Assembly (NCBI GenBank): GCA_029747015.1
Contig: JAKOGI010000141.1
Span: forward strand, 599,501-663,500
Source of the DNA: Carnegiea gigantea
Lineage: Eukaryota; Streptophyta; Magnoliopsida; Caryophyllales; Cactaceae
Direction: 5' to 3'
Length of the DNA: 64,000 bases
The translations under genes and the position numbers were made by a program. The notes under the pieces are model-generated. The model was not told where the DNA came from and made no database searches. It saw only the letters and a list, made by a program, of their open reading frames with translations. Positions 33,351 through 44,039 of the stretch are shown piece by piece (position 1 is the stretch's first letter; every line of letters begins with the position of its first letter).

Positions 33351-33360
33351 CTAGGGTAGC
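33351..33360. other. Target-site duplication, right copy
   Basis: CTAGGGTAGC, the partner of 20932-20941. Confidence 0.7.
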
Positions 33361-33490
33361 TCTTGTAGTATAAGTGGCATCTTTGAACAAGGTGGGCAAT
33401 AAAAACAACGCTAAAGGACTTTGGCAACTGTTTTCTTCTCATTAAAATGCCCCCTACAAGTTGGTCGTGACAGAAAGAGAGGATACTTCT
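33351..33490 (-). pseudogene. Athila-1 integrase, N-terminal zinc-segment half
   Basis: The minus strand reads RGHFNEKKTVAKVL, stop, then after a shift PTLFKDATYTTRA, the first half of the Athila HHCC zone. It breaks at the 10-bp duplication. The matching continuation [10 protein letters not shown] lies at 20935. A TGTCACGACC string at 33472 looks like an LTR start but lies inside this coding remnant. Confidence 0.75.
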
Positions 33491-35220
33491 AATCTCATAG
33501 TCAGGGATACATTTCCTAAAAATCTAATCAGAACAATATTTGAACAAGTAACGGTCATCCCAATAGAAAAATTGCCAGCTAAAAGATCTGAGATAGATGA
33601 TCAGCAACCAAGTTCTCAGAACCCTTTCTATCTCGAATCTCACAATCAAACTCCTGCAAAAGAAAAATCCACCTAAGTAATCCAGGTTTAGCATCCTTCT
33701 TAGAGAATAAATGCTTTAATGCAGCATGGTCAATATGTACAGTCACATGAGAGCCAATCAAGTAGGGTCCAAAATTTTCAAAACTGAACACAGCTGCTAA
33801 AAACTCGTTTTCAATCGTAGTGTAGTTCAACTGAGCCCCATTCAAAATATAACTTGCATAGTATAGAACATGAGGTTTCCTATTTACACATTGTCCTAAG
33901 ACAACCCCTACAGCATAGTTAGAAGCATCACACATTAGCTCAAAGGGTTCTTCCCAGATGAGAGGGTGTAGGATAGGTGCAGAAGTCAAGGCTTCCTTTA
34001 ACCAAATAAATGCCTTTAAAGACTCCTTAAAGAATTAAAAAGGCACATCTTTGGCTAAAAGGTTGGTTAAGGGCGTAGTAATTTTACTAAAATTCTGGAT
34101 AAATCGTCTAGAAAATCCTGCATGCCCTAAAAATGACATAATATCTTTCACACAAGTTGGGGGGGCGAGATTAGCAATTAAATCAATTTTTGCTTTATCA
34201 ACTTCAATCCTATCATGTGAAATTATATGCCCTAAAACAATTCTGTTCTTTGCGATAAAATGGCATTTTTTTCAGTTAAGATTTAAATTCTTCTCCCCGA
34301 GTCTTTGCAAAACTTTAGTCAAATTGGCCAAATAGTCATCACATAAGGAATCAAATACAGAAAAATCATCCATGAACATCTTAGTACATTGCTCAATTAT
34401 GTCAAAAAATATAGAAATCATGCAACGTTGAAAAATGGCAAGGACATTACAAAGACCAAACGACATTCTTCTAAAGGCAAAAGTACCAAGGGGGCATGTG
34501 AAAGTCATCTTGTCTTGGTCCTTAGGTGCTATAGAGATTTGGGTATAGCTAGAGTAACCATCCAAAAAGCAGTAGTAACCATATCCATCTAACCTCTCAA
34601 GCATTTGGTATATAAAAGGAAAACGAAAGTGATCCTTCCTAGTGGCTGAATTCAATTTCTATACTCAGTACAGGCATACCACCGAGACTGGACTCTAGTG
34701 GGTACTAACTCATTCTTGTCGTTCGTAATTACGGTAATACTGGTCTTCTTAGGAAATTTGAACTGGACTGACCCACTCGCTATCAGAAATGAGGTAGATT
34801 ATCCCATTATCTAACCACTTAATGACCTTTTTTTGATGACTTCTTACAGGGTAGGGTTTAGATGCTTTTGGTGATCTCTATAAGGTTTAGCATTCTTCTC
34901 AAGTAAATTCTGTATTGCACAATGAAGGGGTTAATACCTTTTATGTCATCAAAAGTCCGCCCCATGGCCTCTTTGTTTTCCCTAAGTACTTTCAACAATT
35001 TGCTCTCTTAGCCCTCATTTAGATCAGATGCGATAATCATAGGAAAGGTCTCATTAGGATCCAAAAAGACATACTTAAGGGAATTAGGTAAATGTTTTAA
35101 CTCTAATATGGGATCAGAAGTATGTGTAATAAAAGAAGGAGAGTTAGAAGAAGTAGAGGAGAGGGAATCAATCTCATCACATATATCATTTTCAACCAAA
35201 CCATCAGAATAGGACTAATC
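33491..35220 (-). pseudogene. Athila-1 reverse transcriptase and RNase H
   Basis: The protease-RT linker (35199-35008, LELKHLPNSLKYVFL) is followed by RT. Motifs are SATRKDHFRFPFI (34650), CFLDGYSSYTQI, FTCPLGTFAFRRM and the catalytic FMDDFSVF box (about 34380-34358). RNase H is seen in [14 protein letters not shown] (33945), ENEFLAAVF and [11 protein letters not shown], ending with [12 protein letters not shown] (about 33590). These are standard Athila motifs. Stops occur around 34650, 34260 and elsewhere. Confidence 0.87.
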
Positions 35221-35274
35221 ACAAACATACATATCTAGCCAATTTACACTGCTAATCTCATCAAAAATAGAAGG

Positions 35275-35640
35275 TTATCTTTGGATATTAAAAATATTCA
35301 AATCAATGGTCATGTTTCCAAAGGACAACTTCATCATACCATTCTTCCAATTGATCAAAACATTTGAAGTAGTTAGGAACAGTCGACCAAGAATGATAGG
35401 TATTTGGGCCTCCGAATTAGCAACAGACTCAGTTTCAAGAATAAGAAAATCCACAGGAAATATGAACTTACCCACTTTAATCAAAACATCCTCGACTATG
35501 CCCCTAGGAGTTCTAATGGAACGGCAGACTAACAAGAGGATCCTTGTAGTGGGTTTTAACTCTCCCACTCCCAACCTTTCATGTACTAAGTATGGAAGCA
35601 ACTTGACACTGGCCTCGAAATTCAACAATGCTCTATGTAA
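35275..35640 (-). pseudogene. Athila-1 protease
   Basis: The open stretch shows NFEASVKLLPY where the active-site D-x-GASV would be; the catalytic Asp position appears lost. Then come RSIRTPRGIVEDVLIKVGKF, FPVDFLILE and IPIILGRLFL (the distal ILGRPF motif). Length and order match Athila protease. Confidence 0.8.
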
Positions 35641-37508
35641 GGTCTGGTCCCCTATGAATATGGAAGTGGTCGGGCAACCAGGTGTCTTTGTGCTTAGCTA
35701 GCATCTAGCGTGAGATGATGGAGCTCACATCAGAGCCGAAAAAAGCCTTCTTTGAGACATTAGTCGTTCTCTCAATAGGGCACAACTCTTTCAAGAATTT
35801 AGCATAGGGAACCATTTGCTGGATAGCATCCAGAAGGGGACTATTGATTTTAACTTGAGAGAATCTCTCTCTAATCTTATCAACATAGGTCTGGTTCTTG
35901 TTGGTCCTAAGCCTACTCGGAAACGGTGCAATGCGTTTATGAACCCGCTTAACAAGTAAAGGCCAAGATGTATCATCTCCCTTCCTAGACTCATATTTCT
36001 TAGCCTGATTCGGGTCAACTAAGTTAGCACGTCAGGAAGCAGAAGAGTCCATTGGGCTGCTTCAGTAGCATCCCTAAAAGTAGAATCATTCACAAGAAGA
36101 GATGGTGGAGATAGAGATAGAGAAAGTTGAATAGGAACATCCACAAGGTCTTTTAAGTAATGATCAATTAAACGACCTGACCCAAGTGAAGTTATTGCGT
36201 TAACCCTTTTCATATTATCCTAGACTGGTACGCAAATTGAGGATGGATCTATATCCGGGTTAGACTCCATTTGACTAGGAAATGTTCCTTTTTCCTATTG
36301 GAAATAATTAGCTGAGACAACTGTTCTGCCATTGTCCTCATTACCTTCTCTAAGCTATTCAATGATCTCTCTAAATTGTTAAATCTTTTATCAATCTTAT
36401 TATAGCCCGGAGGTGATTATGTGTGGGCAATAGGGGGAGGAGGGAGCCTAGGTACTCCTTGGTAGCGTTGGATAGAAGTATTTTCAAGAAACATTCCAAT
36501 TTGTTTGCTAGCTCCTCCTAAGTTCTGACCTTGGCTTTAGGAAAAGTTTGGGTGATTTCGCCACCTTAGATTGTAAATTGGTGCGAAAGGGTCATTTCTT
36601 AGCCTTTGGTAGGCTATGTTCACTTGCTCAATTTCGGTTGATAACTGGTGAGCATAGTAGGGGAAGCTAGTTAAGTTATGATATAGGGATTGACATTGAG
36701 TACATATTACATAAATACTTTGAAAACCTGAGGTTGATGAACAGTCAATCCCTTTAACTGCTTCTCTAAAGCTGCAACCCTAGACTCTACATGGCTTAAA
36801 TCTGACGTTGAATGCATACCCCCTTGGCACTGGCAATTTTAGAACTCACACTCTCATCTCTAGTGGTCTCCCACTGCATTGTGTTTTCAGCTAAGTCTTC
36901 TAAGAATTCTCAAGCTGTGATTGGATTCTAGGATAAGAATCCATCTTGACACTTAGGCTCTAGTATAGTCCTAGTCTGTTGGTCCAAACTCTCATACACA
37001 ATTTGGCAAAGACGCCACTGTTCTAAACCATGGTGGCAACATTGGGCCAACAAGTTCTTAAATCTTTTCATGCACCTTTGAAATGGTTCCTTATCAAACT
37101 AAATAAACTGATTAATCTCATTTCGTAATTTAACAGTTTTGCCATTAGGAAAGTATTTTTGAAAGAACACCTTAGCAAAATCATTTTAATCAGAAATAAA
37201 GTTAGCAGGCAAGCTATACATCCATCTTTTTGCATTATATTTTAAAGCAAAAGAAATAAATCTCTGTTAACCACATCAATTTGCACATTATGAAAATGTA
37301 TCATATTACATACTTCGTCAAATTCACTTCAAAATAAATAAGCATCTTTAAGTCTAGTGAATTTAGGAAGCAACTCGATTTAGTGTGGTTCCAATTTAAG
37401 GTTCACATTAGCACTTAGGGTTAGCAGATTAAAACATGAAGGTAAGGTTAAACGGGGAGGGCAAAAGATCTCATTTAAAGCTCTTTCATTCCTATCATGT
37501 CCAGCCAT
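35641..37508 (-). pseudogene. Athila-1 gag
   Basis: A methionine at 37508 begins MAGHDRNERALNEIF, followed by KLEPHxIELLPKFT with a stop in place of one residue, the usual Athila gag opening. Further stops lie at roughly 60-100 base intervals. Remnants such as NGKTVKLRNEIN, MRVWTNRLGLY and, nearer the end, VNAITSLGSG (36210) can be followed. No intact zinc knuckle was identified. It lies about 255 bases downstream of the primer site. Confidence 0.72.
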
Positions 37509-37764
37509 TTTTTCAAATTCAAATTTAGGTTCAGGCTCGATCCTAGTGAGTCTTCTTTTTTTAAGCTCCCTAACCCAAACAATAATGCAAATCCTATGCC
37601 TACAATCGTAGTTTTGGTTTTTTTGGACAAGAAATAAAATAAATAACTAAATCATGATCTAAATACAATTACTCAAAAAAATTGAAACAAATCATAAAAC
37701 TAACAAAAGACTCAAATATAAGAAAAAATACTTAAGCGAAAATTGATCAATTGAATACGTACCA

Positions 37765-37782
37765 TCCCTGGCAACGACATCA
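37765..37782 (-). other. Primer-binding site of Athila-1, tRNA-Asp type
   Basis: The minus strand reads TGATGTCGTTGCCAGGGA, with four differences from TGGCGCCGTTGCCGGGGA, the aspartate-tRNA site typical of Athila. The preceding CAATAAGTTTT corresponds to the usual CAACAAGTTTT at the LTR edge. Confidence 0.75.
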
Positions 37783-37788
37783 AAAACT

Positions 37789-39060
37789 TATTGATATAAA
37801 AAGTTACCGCAAGTACAGGGTGTCGACAACAATCTAGCAAATACAGGTTGTTCCCCAAAAGTTGATAGTACTAGATTGAACCACTTAATTTGCTACGCTA
37901 TTAATTTTAGCCAAATCAGAAAACTATTAATCAAATTAAAGTCAAAAAAAATAAAAAAAACAATATAAAAATAAAAATGAGAATCCTAGATGCACTAATT
38001 CTGCAATCCAAAGATAAAATACTAAATTAACATAAGATATATTAAAACATAACATATAATATAAAGGTCTAGTCTTGAGATGATAATTACCAATGCATTT
38101 ACATGAGAGATAAATGAATAAAACAACCCCAAAAAAGTGGTCCTAAATAAAAACTAGATTAGTAAAAAGGAAGAAAAGAAATAAAATAAAACAAAATAAA
38201 AGCCTATAAAAACTGACAGAGACCAACTATGTGCTGATGGTCAAGAACTACTAATGCCTAAGAATTATTATGTCCACTGGTTAAGGTTAACCAAAACTTT
38301 AAAAAAAAAAAAGAATAAGACAGAAAAAAGGAGTTAAAGATGCATGAAGAGAGAGAATATTAATGTGTCTGGGAACAAGTGCAAGAAAAAAAAAACAAAA
38401 AGCAAAAACAACAAATTGGAAATAGAAAACAGGGGAGCTCTTCAGGTTGAAATAGGGGTAGCTCACACATGCAGCTCTGACCAAGTAGGGTAAATTGTAC
38501 CCATCGAAATTAAAGGTTGTTTCCCAAAAAACCCAAATTCTCACTTGAATTGCATAAATTAATTACAAAATTTGAACATGTAAAATAGAAAATTTTTAGA
38601 GAGATCACACTACAACTTCTTTGTGGCTACTAAATTCCCCCTATACCTCCCATTCTATCCCTATTTATGGATGAATTTACGATCATAAGCCACTTGCTTA
38701 ACTCACACAAAATTTGGAAAATCTCTTGATACTCACAGCTCATAATTTCATATACAAATTTGACTCAATTTGGGGTCTTCTCATCTTCACTTGAACAATT
38801 ATATTTAGCATAAATTCAGGAGTTATGATGGGGTCCTCTTAGAGATTTGCTCCAAAAAAAAAAAACAATCTAGGTAGTTACAGGCTTATGAAGGAGAGAA
38901 AAATTGGGGAGGCAGTTTTGTTATGGATTGAGCGTACAAGAAGGTTGATGGTTATGAAGCTATTGATGAAGAAGATGGGCAGCCTGAGAAGAGAGAGATA
39001 AATATGGGGCATGAACATTGAGCACGTAAATGTCAAGTGGGGTAGTTAAGTCTTATTTAT
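37789..39060 (-). repeat. Athila-1 5' LTR, right edge unresolved
   Basis: The LTR begins next to the primer site and holds no gene. The phrase GTTACCGCAAGTACAGGGTG near its start (37806) corresponds to the CACTTGCGGTAA.TTTTTA phrase found at the same place in the gag-only LTRs at 51855 and 59967. The outer end is not visible as a clear TG...CA terminus, so 39060 is only an estimate. Confidence 0.5.
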
Positions 39061-39690
39061 TTATTTTCTCCCTTTTTTTAGATGGAAGAGAGAAGTGGGT
39101 ATAGGATGATAGGGGTTGGGCTGTGAATTTTTTTTCTGATCTAATGTCTTGCGTCTTACCCATTAATAACATTACAATCTTGGACAAACTTGGCATTTTA
39201 TTGTTTCCTACAAAATAATATAGAAGTAGTGTAAAAGTACTAACAAATAATATTATTTGCAAGCAAAATAAAGTTTAAAGGGTACTAAAAATATCAAACT
39301 TTGGTACTCAACAATGACAAAACAAATAAAAACTTTGTAATACTCCTCGCCCACTAGAGTGCAAACTGTCAATGGTAAAAAAAGGAGAAAAAAAAAGATC
39401 TTTATAATACTCCTAGCTGGCAAGAGTATAAACTGTGAATGGCAAAACAAATAATCAAGGTATACTTTGTGGAACAATGTCATGACTTGATCTTATTGGA
39501 AATGACAAGTTTTCATAAGTACGTAGGTAGCTTGGTAAACAGATAATCAAGTGCAATCAAACATAATATAAAAAAAGGGATGTCAGGGGGCAACTAAATG
39601 TTCTTTGCATGACAGAGAACAAAATGCTTATTATAAGAGTTCATTACCAAAAACAGAGAAGGAACAAAATAGACTAAGTAATAAATCAAT
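39061..39690. other. AT-rich spacer with a diverged direct repeat
   Basis: No gene seen. Two imperfect copies of TAATACTCCT...AGAGT.CAAACTGT.AATGG.AAAA lie near 39337-39378 and 39401-39444. Confidence 0.6.
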
Positions 39691-39699
39691 CCATGTCCA

Positions 39700-42060
39700 T
39701 CCAAGTATTGGGGTTGAGCAAAGATTGCATCTCTAACATGATTTGCTCATGTCTCTCTAACTCCTTCACATCATTAGGTGATACAGTGGGCACCATTTCA
39801 AAGTCAGCAAGAACTTTGGATTTCTCATCAACTTCCTTTTCGGCAGTGCAAGCAGAGTAGATTTAACTAGGACATCCTCCTTAAGCTAGCGCTTCTTTTC
39901 CTGGGCAGCGTGAAGTGCTTCCTATAAGTCAACAATTTTCTGTGCTGCTCCTATAAGATTCTTTGTCGATCCATCAAGATCTATATGAACCATAGCCAGA
40001 TAGGATGTGTAAGTTCAACCTGCTCAACACACAAAGCCTTCTCTTTTTTCACATCATTAGGCTGACAGCAGGTGGACGCTGCTTTCTTTAATGACAAGAA
40101 GGCCGAAACAATACTTCCATAATCCTCCATTTTCCTTCTCAAGGAGTTTGGGTCCCCATATAGCCACTCAATCCCCTTATAAATCATTGAGGCTCCTTGA
40201 ATTTTAGCCTCCACTTTATCAAATTTCGTACTTTTCAAACTGGTTAAGTACTTGGGCCCCATTACTTATATGGCCGCGGTAACGATGCTCTGAGAGTTAG
40301 GTCCTGGGCAAAAAGAGGTGGCGGGGTCAGCAACAACACAAGAAGGTCTCCCATTTGAACCCCCTAGAATAACAATATTAGTGGCAGCAGTTGGTAATCC
40401 CCTCGTGGCTACTTCAAGAGAACGGGTCCCATCAACTGAATATTTGCTGTTAATAAGCGAAACATGCAAAGCTTGTGTTCTTCTTGAAGCTGAATATCTA
40501 ACCTTGTGAGGTGATATCAGCCTCTTCATAATAACAATATCCTTGCCTATGCTCAGAGATGCCATAGGTGCTGTTGATCTAGCTGTACAACTAACATCCT
40601 CAAGTAGTTACTTATCAACAATGGGTGTAGCCTCTTGTGCTAAGTCGAACTCACCGATCTGTAAAAAAAAAAAAAAATAGAGAGAGAGAGAGCATTAAAC
40701 AAAATAAGCATGGAATCATTCTGTGCTTACAAAAGAAAAACCAAAAAAACAAACAAGGGAAGAAAAAAGAAAATGGTAGTTAGAAAACAAAGGAAGGGAG
40801 CATATGTCATCAAGGTTGGCTGGTTCGACTAAATAGCTCTCAACATTAGCGAAAAAGTCTTCCCCAAGGCTGACTCTAGCATCTCTAGGGATCATAGTCT
40901 GACACCTCTTACACCCCCGTGTCTGAAATTTACCTCAGAGTCTAGATCATTATCACTACCTTTCTTTAGGCCCCGCTTCTTTTTAGTGAGGTCATTGATA
41001 GTCACCATGGACCACCAATCCTTATAAGCTGAAGTAACGCACCATCAAAAGAACCAAATGGGTAGATTGCAGTACATGATGAGTCTTGAAGTTGTGAGCA
41101 AGCTATCCATAAAGGTAGTGGCAAGGAAAGAATGACTGTGAATAAAAAGGCTTAATGGCATTAGCAATCCCATTAAGACAAGGTAAATATTTGCTAACAC
41201 TGCCAAACTAGAGGTACTGTCAGATGCCATCAAGCTAGCAGTCTCAAAAGTTTTTGGGCAAATAAACCTCTCCATAGTCTTAGGAAGTGCAAAGACACAT
41301 AGCCAACATAACAAGAAGGCAGTAAGGAAGTGCTCTCCTTCTACTCTTTGGGAACCCCAAGGCTTCTGTAAGACATTCAATTCATCTCGACTCCAATAAA
41401 TATCTTGAGTTTTAATTTGGCCACTAGGGTTTTGAGTCCTCGTAGGTTTCGAATTGCAATGAAAGAAGCGTGTTGGTGGGTTGTGAATTAGCTTTTTCTT
41501 GTACCAAAAGTCAATCCAAACTTTAGGACTGATTCCCTTCTCGTAGTCAAGCACTTTTTTTAAGCTTATAAAAGTAGCAAACAAGAATTTGCAAGAAGAT
41601 GGATGATCTTCAAATTTTGTTTATCCCGATAGTCGAAAACCCGAATACAAGGGACGGTCTCATCATATATCTTAGTATTGACTGGAAGGCCTGCCAAGTC
41701 TATGTAAGTCCCATAAAGAGATGCACATTTCCCCTGACATAGTGTGAAGAATATTCGTGGTAACACACCAACTCTTGCAAAAGGCATGCAGAACATGAAC
41801 ATCACTGCTGTAAGAGTAAAGTAAGGTGTACACTGCTTGATATAGTAAACAACTCCTCACGCACTCCTTAAAGCAAGGGGATGTAACCAAATTCTTTATA
41901 AAATAGCATATTTGGTCCCCATCTGGACTGGTTGGATATGATCTGCCGCCCAAACATAGGAAACTCACTGATCAAGCTGGACTCGTCATGGTACATGCTC
42001 TGAAGAAATACACAACTAAATCATCCTCTGTGCCTTTCTCCACTCGAATCAACAATTTTG
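39700..42060 (-). pseudogene. Plant mobile domain (PMD / MAIN-like) pseudogene
   Basis: Minus-strand fragments in several frames together resemble plant PMD proteins. The clearest parts are LHAFCKSWC...TTNILHTMSGEMCISLWDLHRL (about 41805-41690), YDETVPCIRVF, WIDFWYKKK (about 41510) and VEGEHFLTAFLLCWLCVFALP followed by ICPKTFETASLMA (41345-41220). A C-terminal coiled-coil-like part follows (40262-39981, IEWLYGDPNSLRRKMEDY). PMD proteins act in silencing and genome stability, and PMD sequences are often carried by transposons. At least three frameshifts separate the pieces. It could be a host pseudogene or transposon cargo. Confidence 0.62.
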
Positions 42061-42400
42061 AAAGAAAAGACCATGGCTCTATAGCAAGCGCTTGATTAGT
42101 TTTCAGCCTACGCAAAGAACGATGGACCCGGAAGGAAGTCCCTGATTGGGGTTACTCATCCTCCTTATCTACAATAGAAAGGAAAAGTTTGTCGTCTCGC
42201 TAAAATTTCTTAAGATGAACCATTATGAATCATCTGAAAATAGAAAAACAAAAAGCTCGCTTCTTTTTCAGGAAGGAAACCAATTAATAAAATGGCATCC
42301 AAATAGAAACAAATACCAAAAGGGGGGCATGAAAGAAAATCAATCAAAGACATCAGTTTCCTGCTGCCAAGTTGCTCCTCGCAACTTGCACCACTTGTGG

Positions 42401-42830
42401 GCATGTGGGCTTTCGTTCTAGGCCCCAAAAGGCCTAGCGATAACCCATATTTGTAAGTGGTTCTTCAAATCTTCATATCACTTTTGGCATGTGGGTTTTC
42501 ATTCTAGGCCCCAAAAAGCCTAACGATGAACTGAATTTACAAGTGGGTCTTCAAGTCGTCATACCACTTTTGGCAAGTGGGTTTCCGTTCTAGACCCTAA
42601 AAGGCCTAACGGTAAACCACGTTCGCAAATGGGTCTTCAAGACTTCGCACCAATTTTAGATGTGTGGGTTTCTATTATAAGCTCCAAAAGGCCTTGTGGT
42701 AAACCTTGTTCACAAGTGGTTCTTCAAGCCTTCAAGTCACTTATGGCATGTGGGTTTTCACTCCAGGTCCCTAAAGATCTAACGGAAAACCAATTTCACA
42801 AGTGAAATCTCAAGTGACTTGTCACTTCAC
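42401..42830. repeat. 86-bp tandem repeat, five copies
   Basis: Units starting with GCATGTGGGTTTTC.TTCTAGG.CCC.AAAAGGCCTAACG begin at about 42401, 42487, 42573, 42659 and 42746. Each continues with ...AC(A)AGTGG.TCTTCAAG.C.TCA...CACTTTTG. Divergence is 10-20% by eye. No coding frame spans it. Confidence 0.92.
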
Positions 42831-43320
42831 ACAAGCAGAAATATGACCAAAGTATGGAATTCTAGCACCAAATAAATGAGCATAATGTTGTGATGACACA
42901 AGCAAGCATGAAAATAATGCACATGAAACAAATTCTACTAAAGGGTTGTCAGAATATGGGTGTGCAGTTATTCGGGAGCATGTTTGGATAAGAGTAATTA
43001 CATACCAAATGCATTCCGTTACAACAAATATAAATAATAAAAGTATCAACAAGGCATGAGGAGATCTTTCAACATAATAAATGTTAGTTCCTTTAGATTT
43101 ATTTTTAGCTAAAGTCACCACCTTTTATGGCCAATAATTATCAAAAAGAGATGACTACAATTTCCAAGCACAATATGGAAATCAAGCCAAAATGGGGTGA
43201 GATTAATAAGAAAAGTCACTTAATTTGCAAGTCATAGGCCCATAACACTTCACATACTTCAAAGCTCTTTTTTCTTTTGTCCTTCTCCTAATTCTCTTAC
43301 TCCTTTCACCATTTCCTAAA
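42831..43320. other. Noncoding spacer
   Basis: No gene or element boundary recognised. The sequence is moderately AT-rich. Confidence 0.5.
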
Positions 43321-43660
43321 ACCAACCCAAGTCAAAGCTCAAATTACTCTCAAGTTAAGATTTAGTCAACCCTGAGGTAACTTCAAATTCAAGGCCTGCC
43401 CTAAGCTCGAATGGCTTCCAAGTTAAAGCTCAGTCAAAGCCCATGAGGCTCCCAAGTCAAAGCCCATGAGGCTCCCAAGTCAAAGCCTAAGTCAGCTGCC
43501 AAGTCAAAGTCCAAGTTCCTAAATGACTCACAAGTCAACATCCGATCAAAGCCCAAGACGACTTCTAAGTCAAGGCCCGGCCCATGCCCAACAGACTCCC
43601 AAGTCAAAGTCTAAGTCAAGGCCCAAGTCAAAGCAAATGACTCCTAAGAAAAATTGATTT
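43321..43660. repeat. Minisatellite with CCCAAGTCAAAGCCC core
   Basis: AAGTCAAAG or a close variant recurs about a dozen times. Two units, GCCCATGAGGCTCCCAAGTC, are exactly adjacent near 43437-43485. The block is immediately upstream of a TATA box. Confidence 0.85.
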
Positions 43661-43735
43661 AAATTGAAGCCTGATTGAAGGCCTAAAATGAGGTCAAAAG
43701 TTAATCTTGACCTTCGAGGGGAAGGAGGAAATTTT

Positions 43736-43750
43736 CCTATAAATATACTC
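43736..43750 (+). promoter_or_regulatory. TATA box, possible LTR promoter
   Basis: CTATAAATATACTCC lies after a purine-rich stretch and 300 bases before the plus-strand gypsy coding remnant. It could be the promoter of that element's 5' LTR; LTR edges could not be fixed. Confidence 0.4.
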
Positions 43751-44039
43751 CTACCCTTCCCCCTTTTATTCAGGGTTGGAAAATCAAAAGAATCCACCAA
43801 GGCTCAAGCACTTGAAGCACCTGCCATCCTTTCTCAAAGATCAAATATTTGTCTTGATTGAGATTAAACTTCTGAGGCCCTCTCTGAAAATAAAGTTCAT
43901 TCAAAGTCATTCAAGGAGATCGAATCAAAGGATTAATTTCATTGTATTTAATAGAGGTTGCACCCATATATACAAATTAATTTTATTGTATTCAATAGAA
44001 AAAGGGTGGGATGAGAAACGCACTTAGGCTCAGGGACTT

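Noticed and set aside
33460..33472. TGTCACGACC on the minus strand, like the start of an LTR
   Set aside because: It lies inside the Athila-1 integrase remnant, with recognisable coding (RGHFNEKKTVAKVL) immediately after it, and no polypurine tract precedes it.
42393..42830. CRISPR-like regular repeat
   Set aside because: The 86-bp units are contiguous with no unique spacers and the context is a plant genome, so it is an ordinary tandem repeat.
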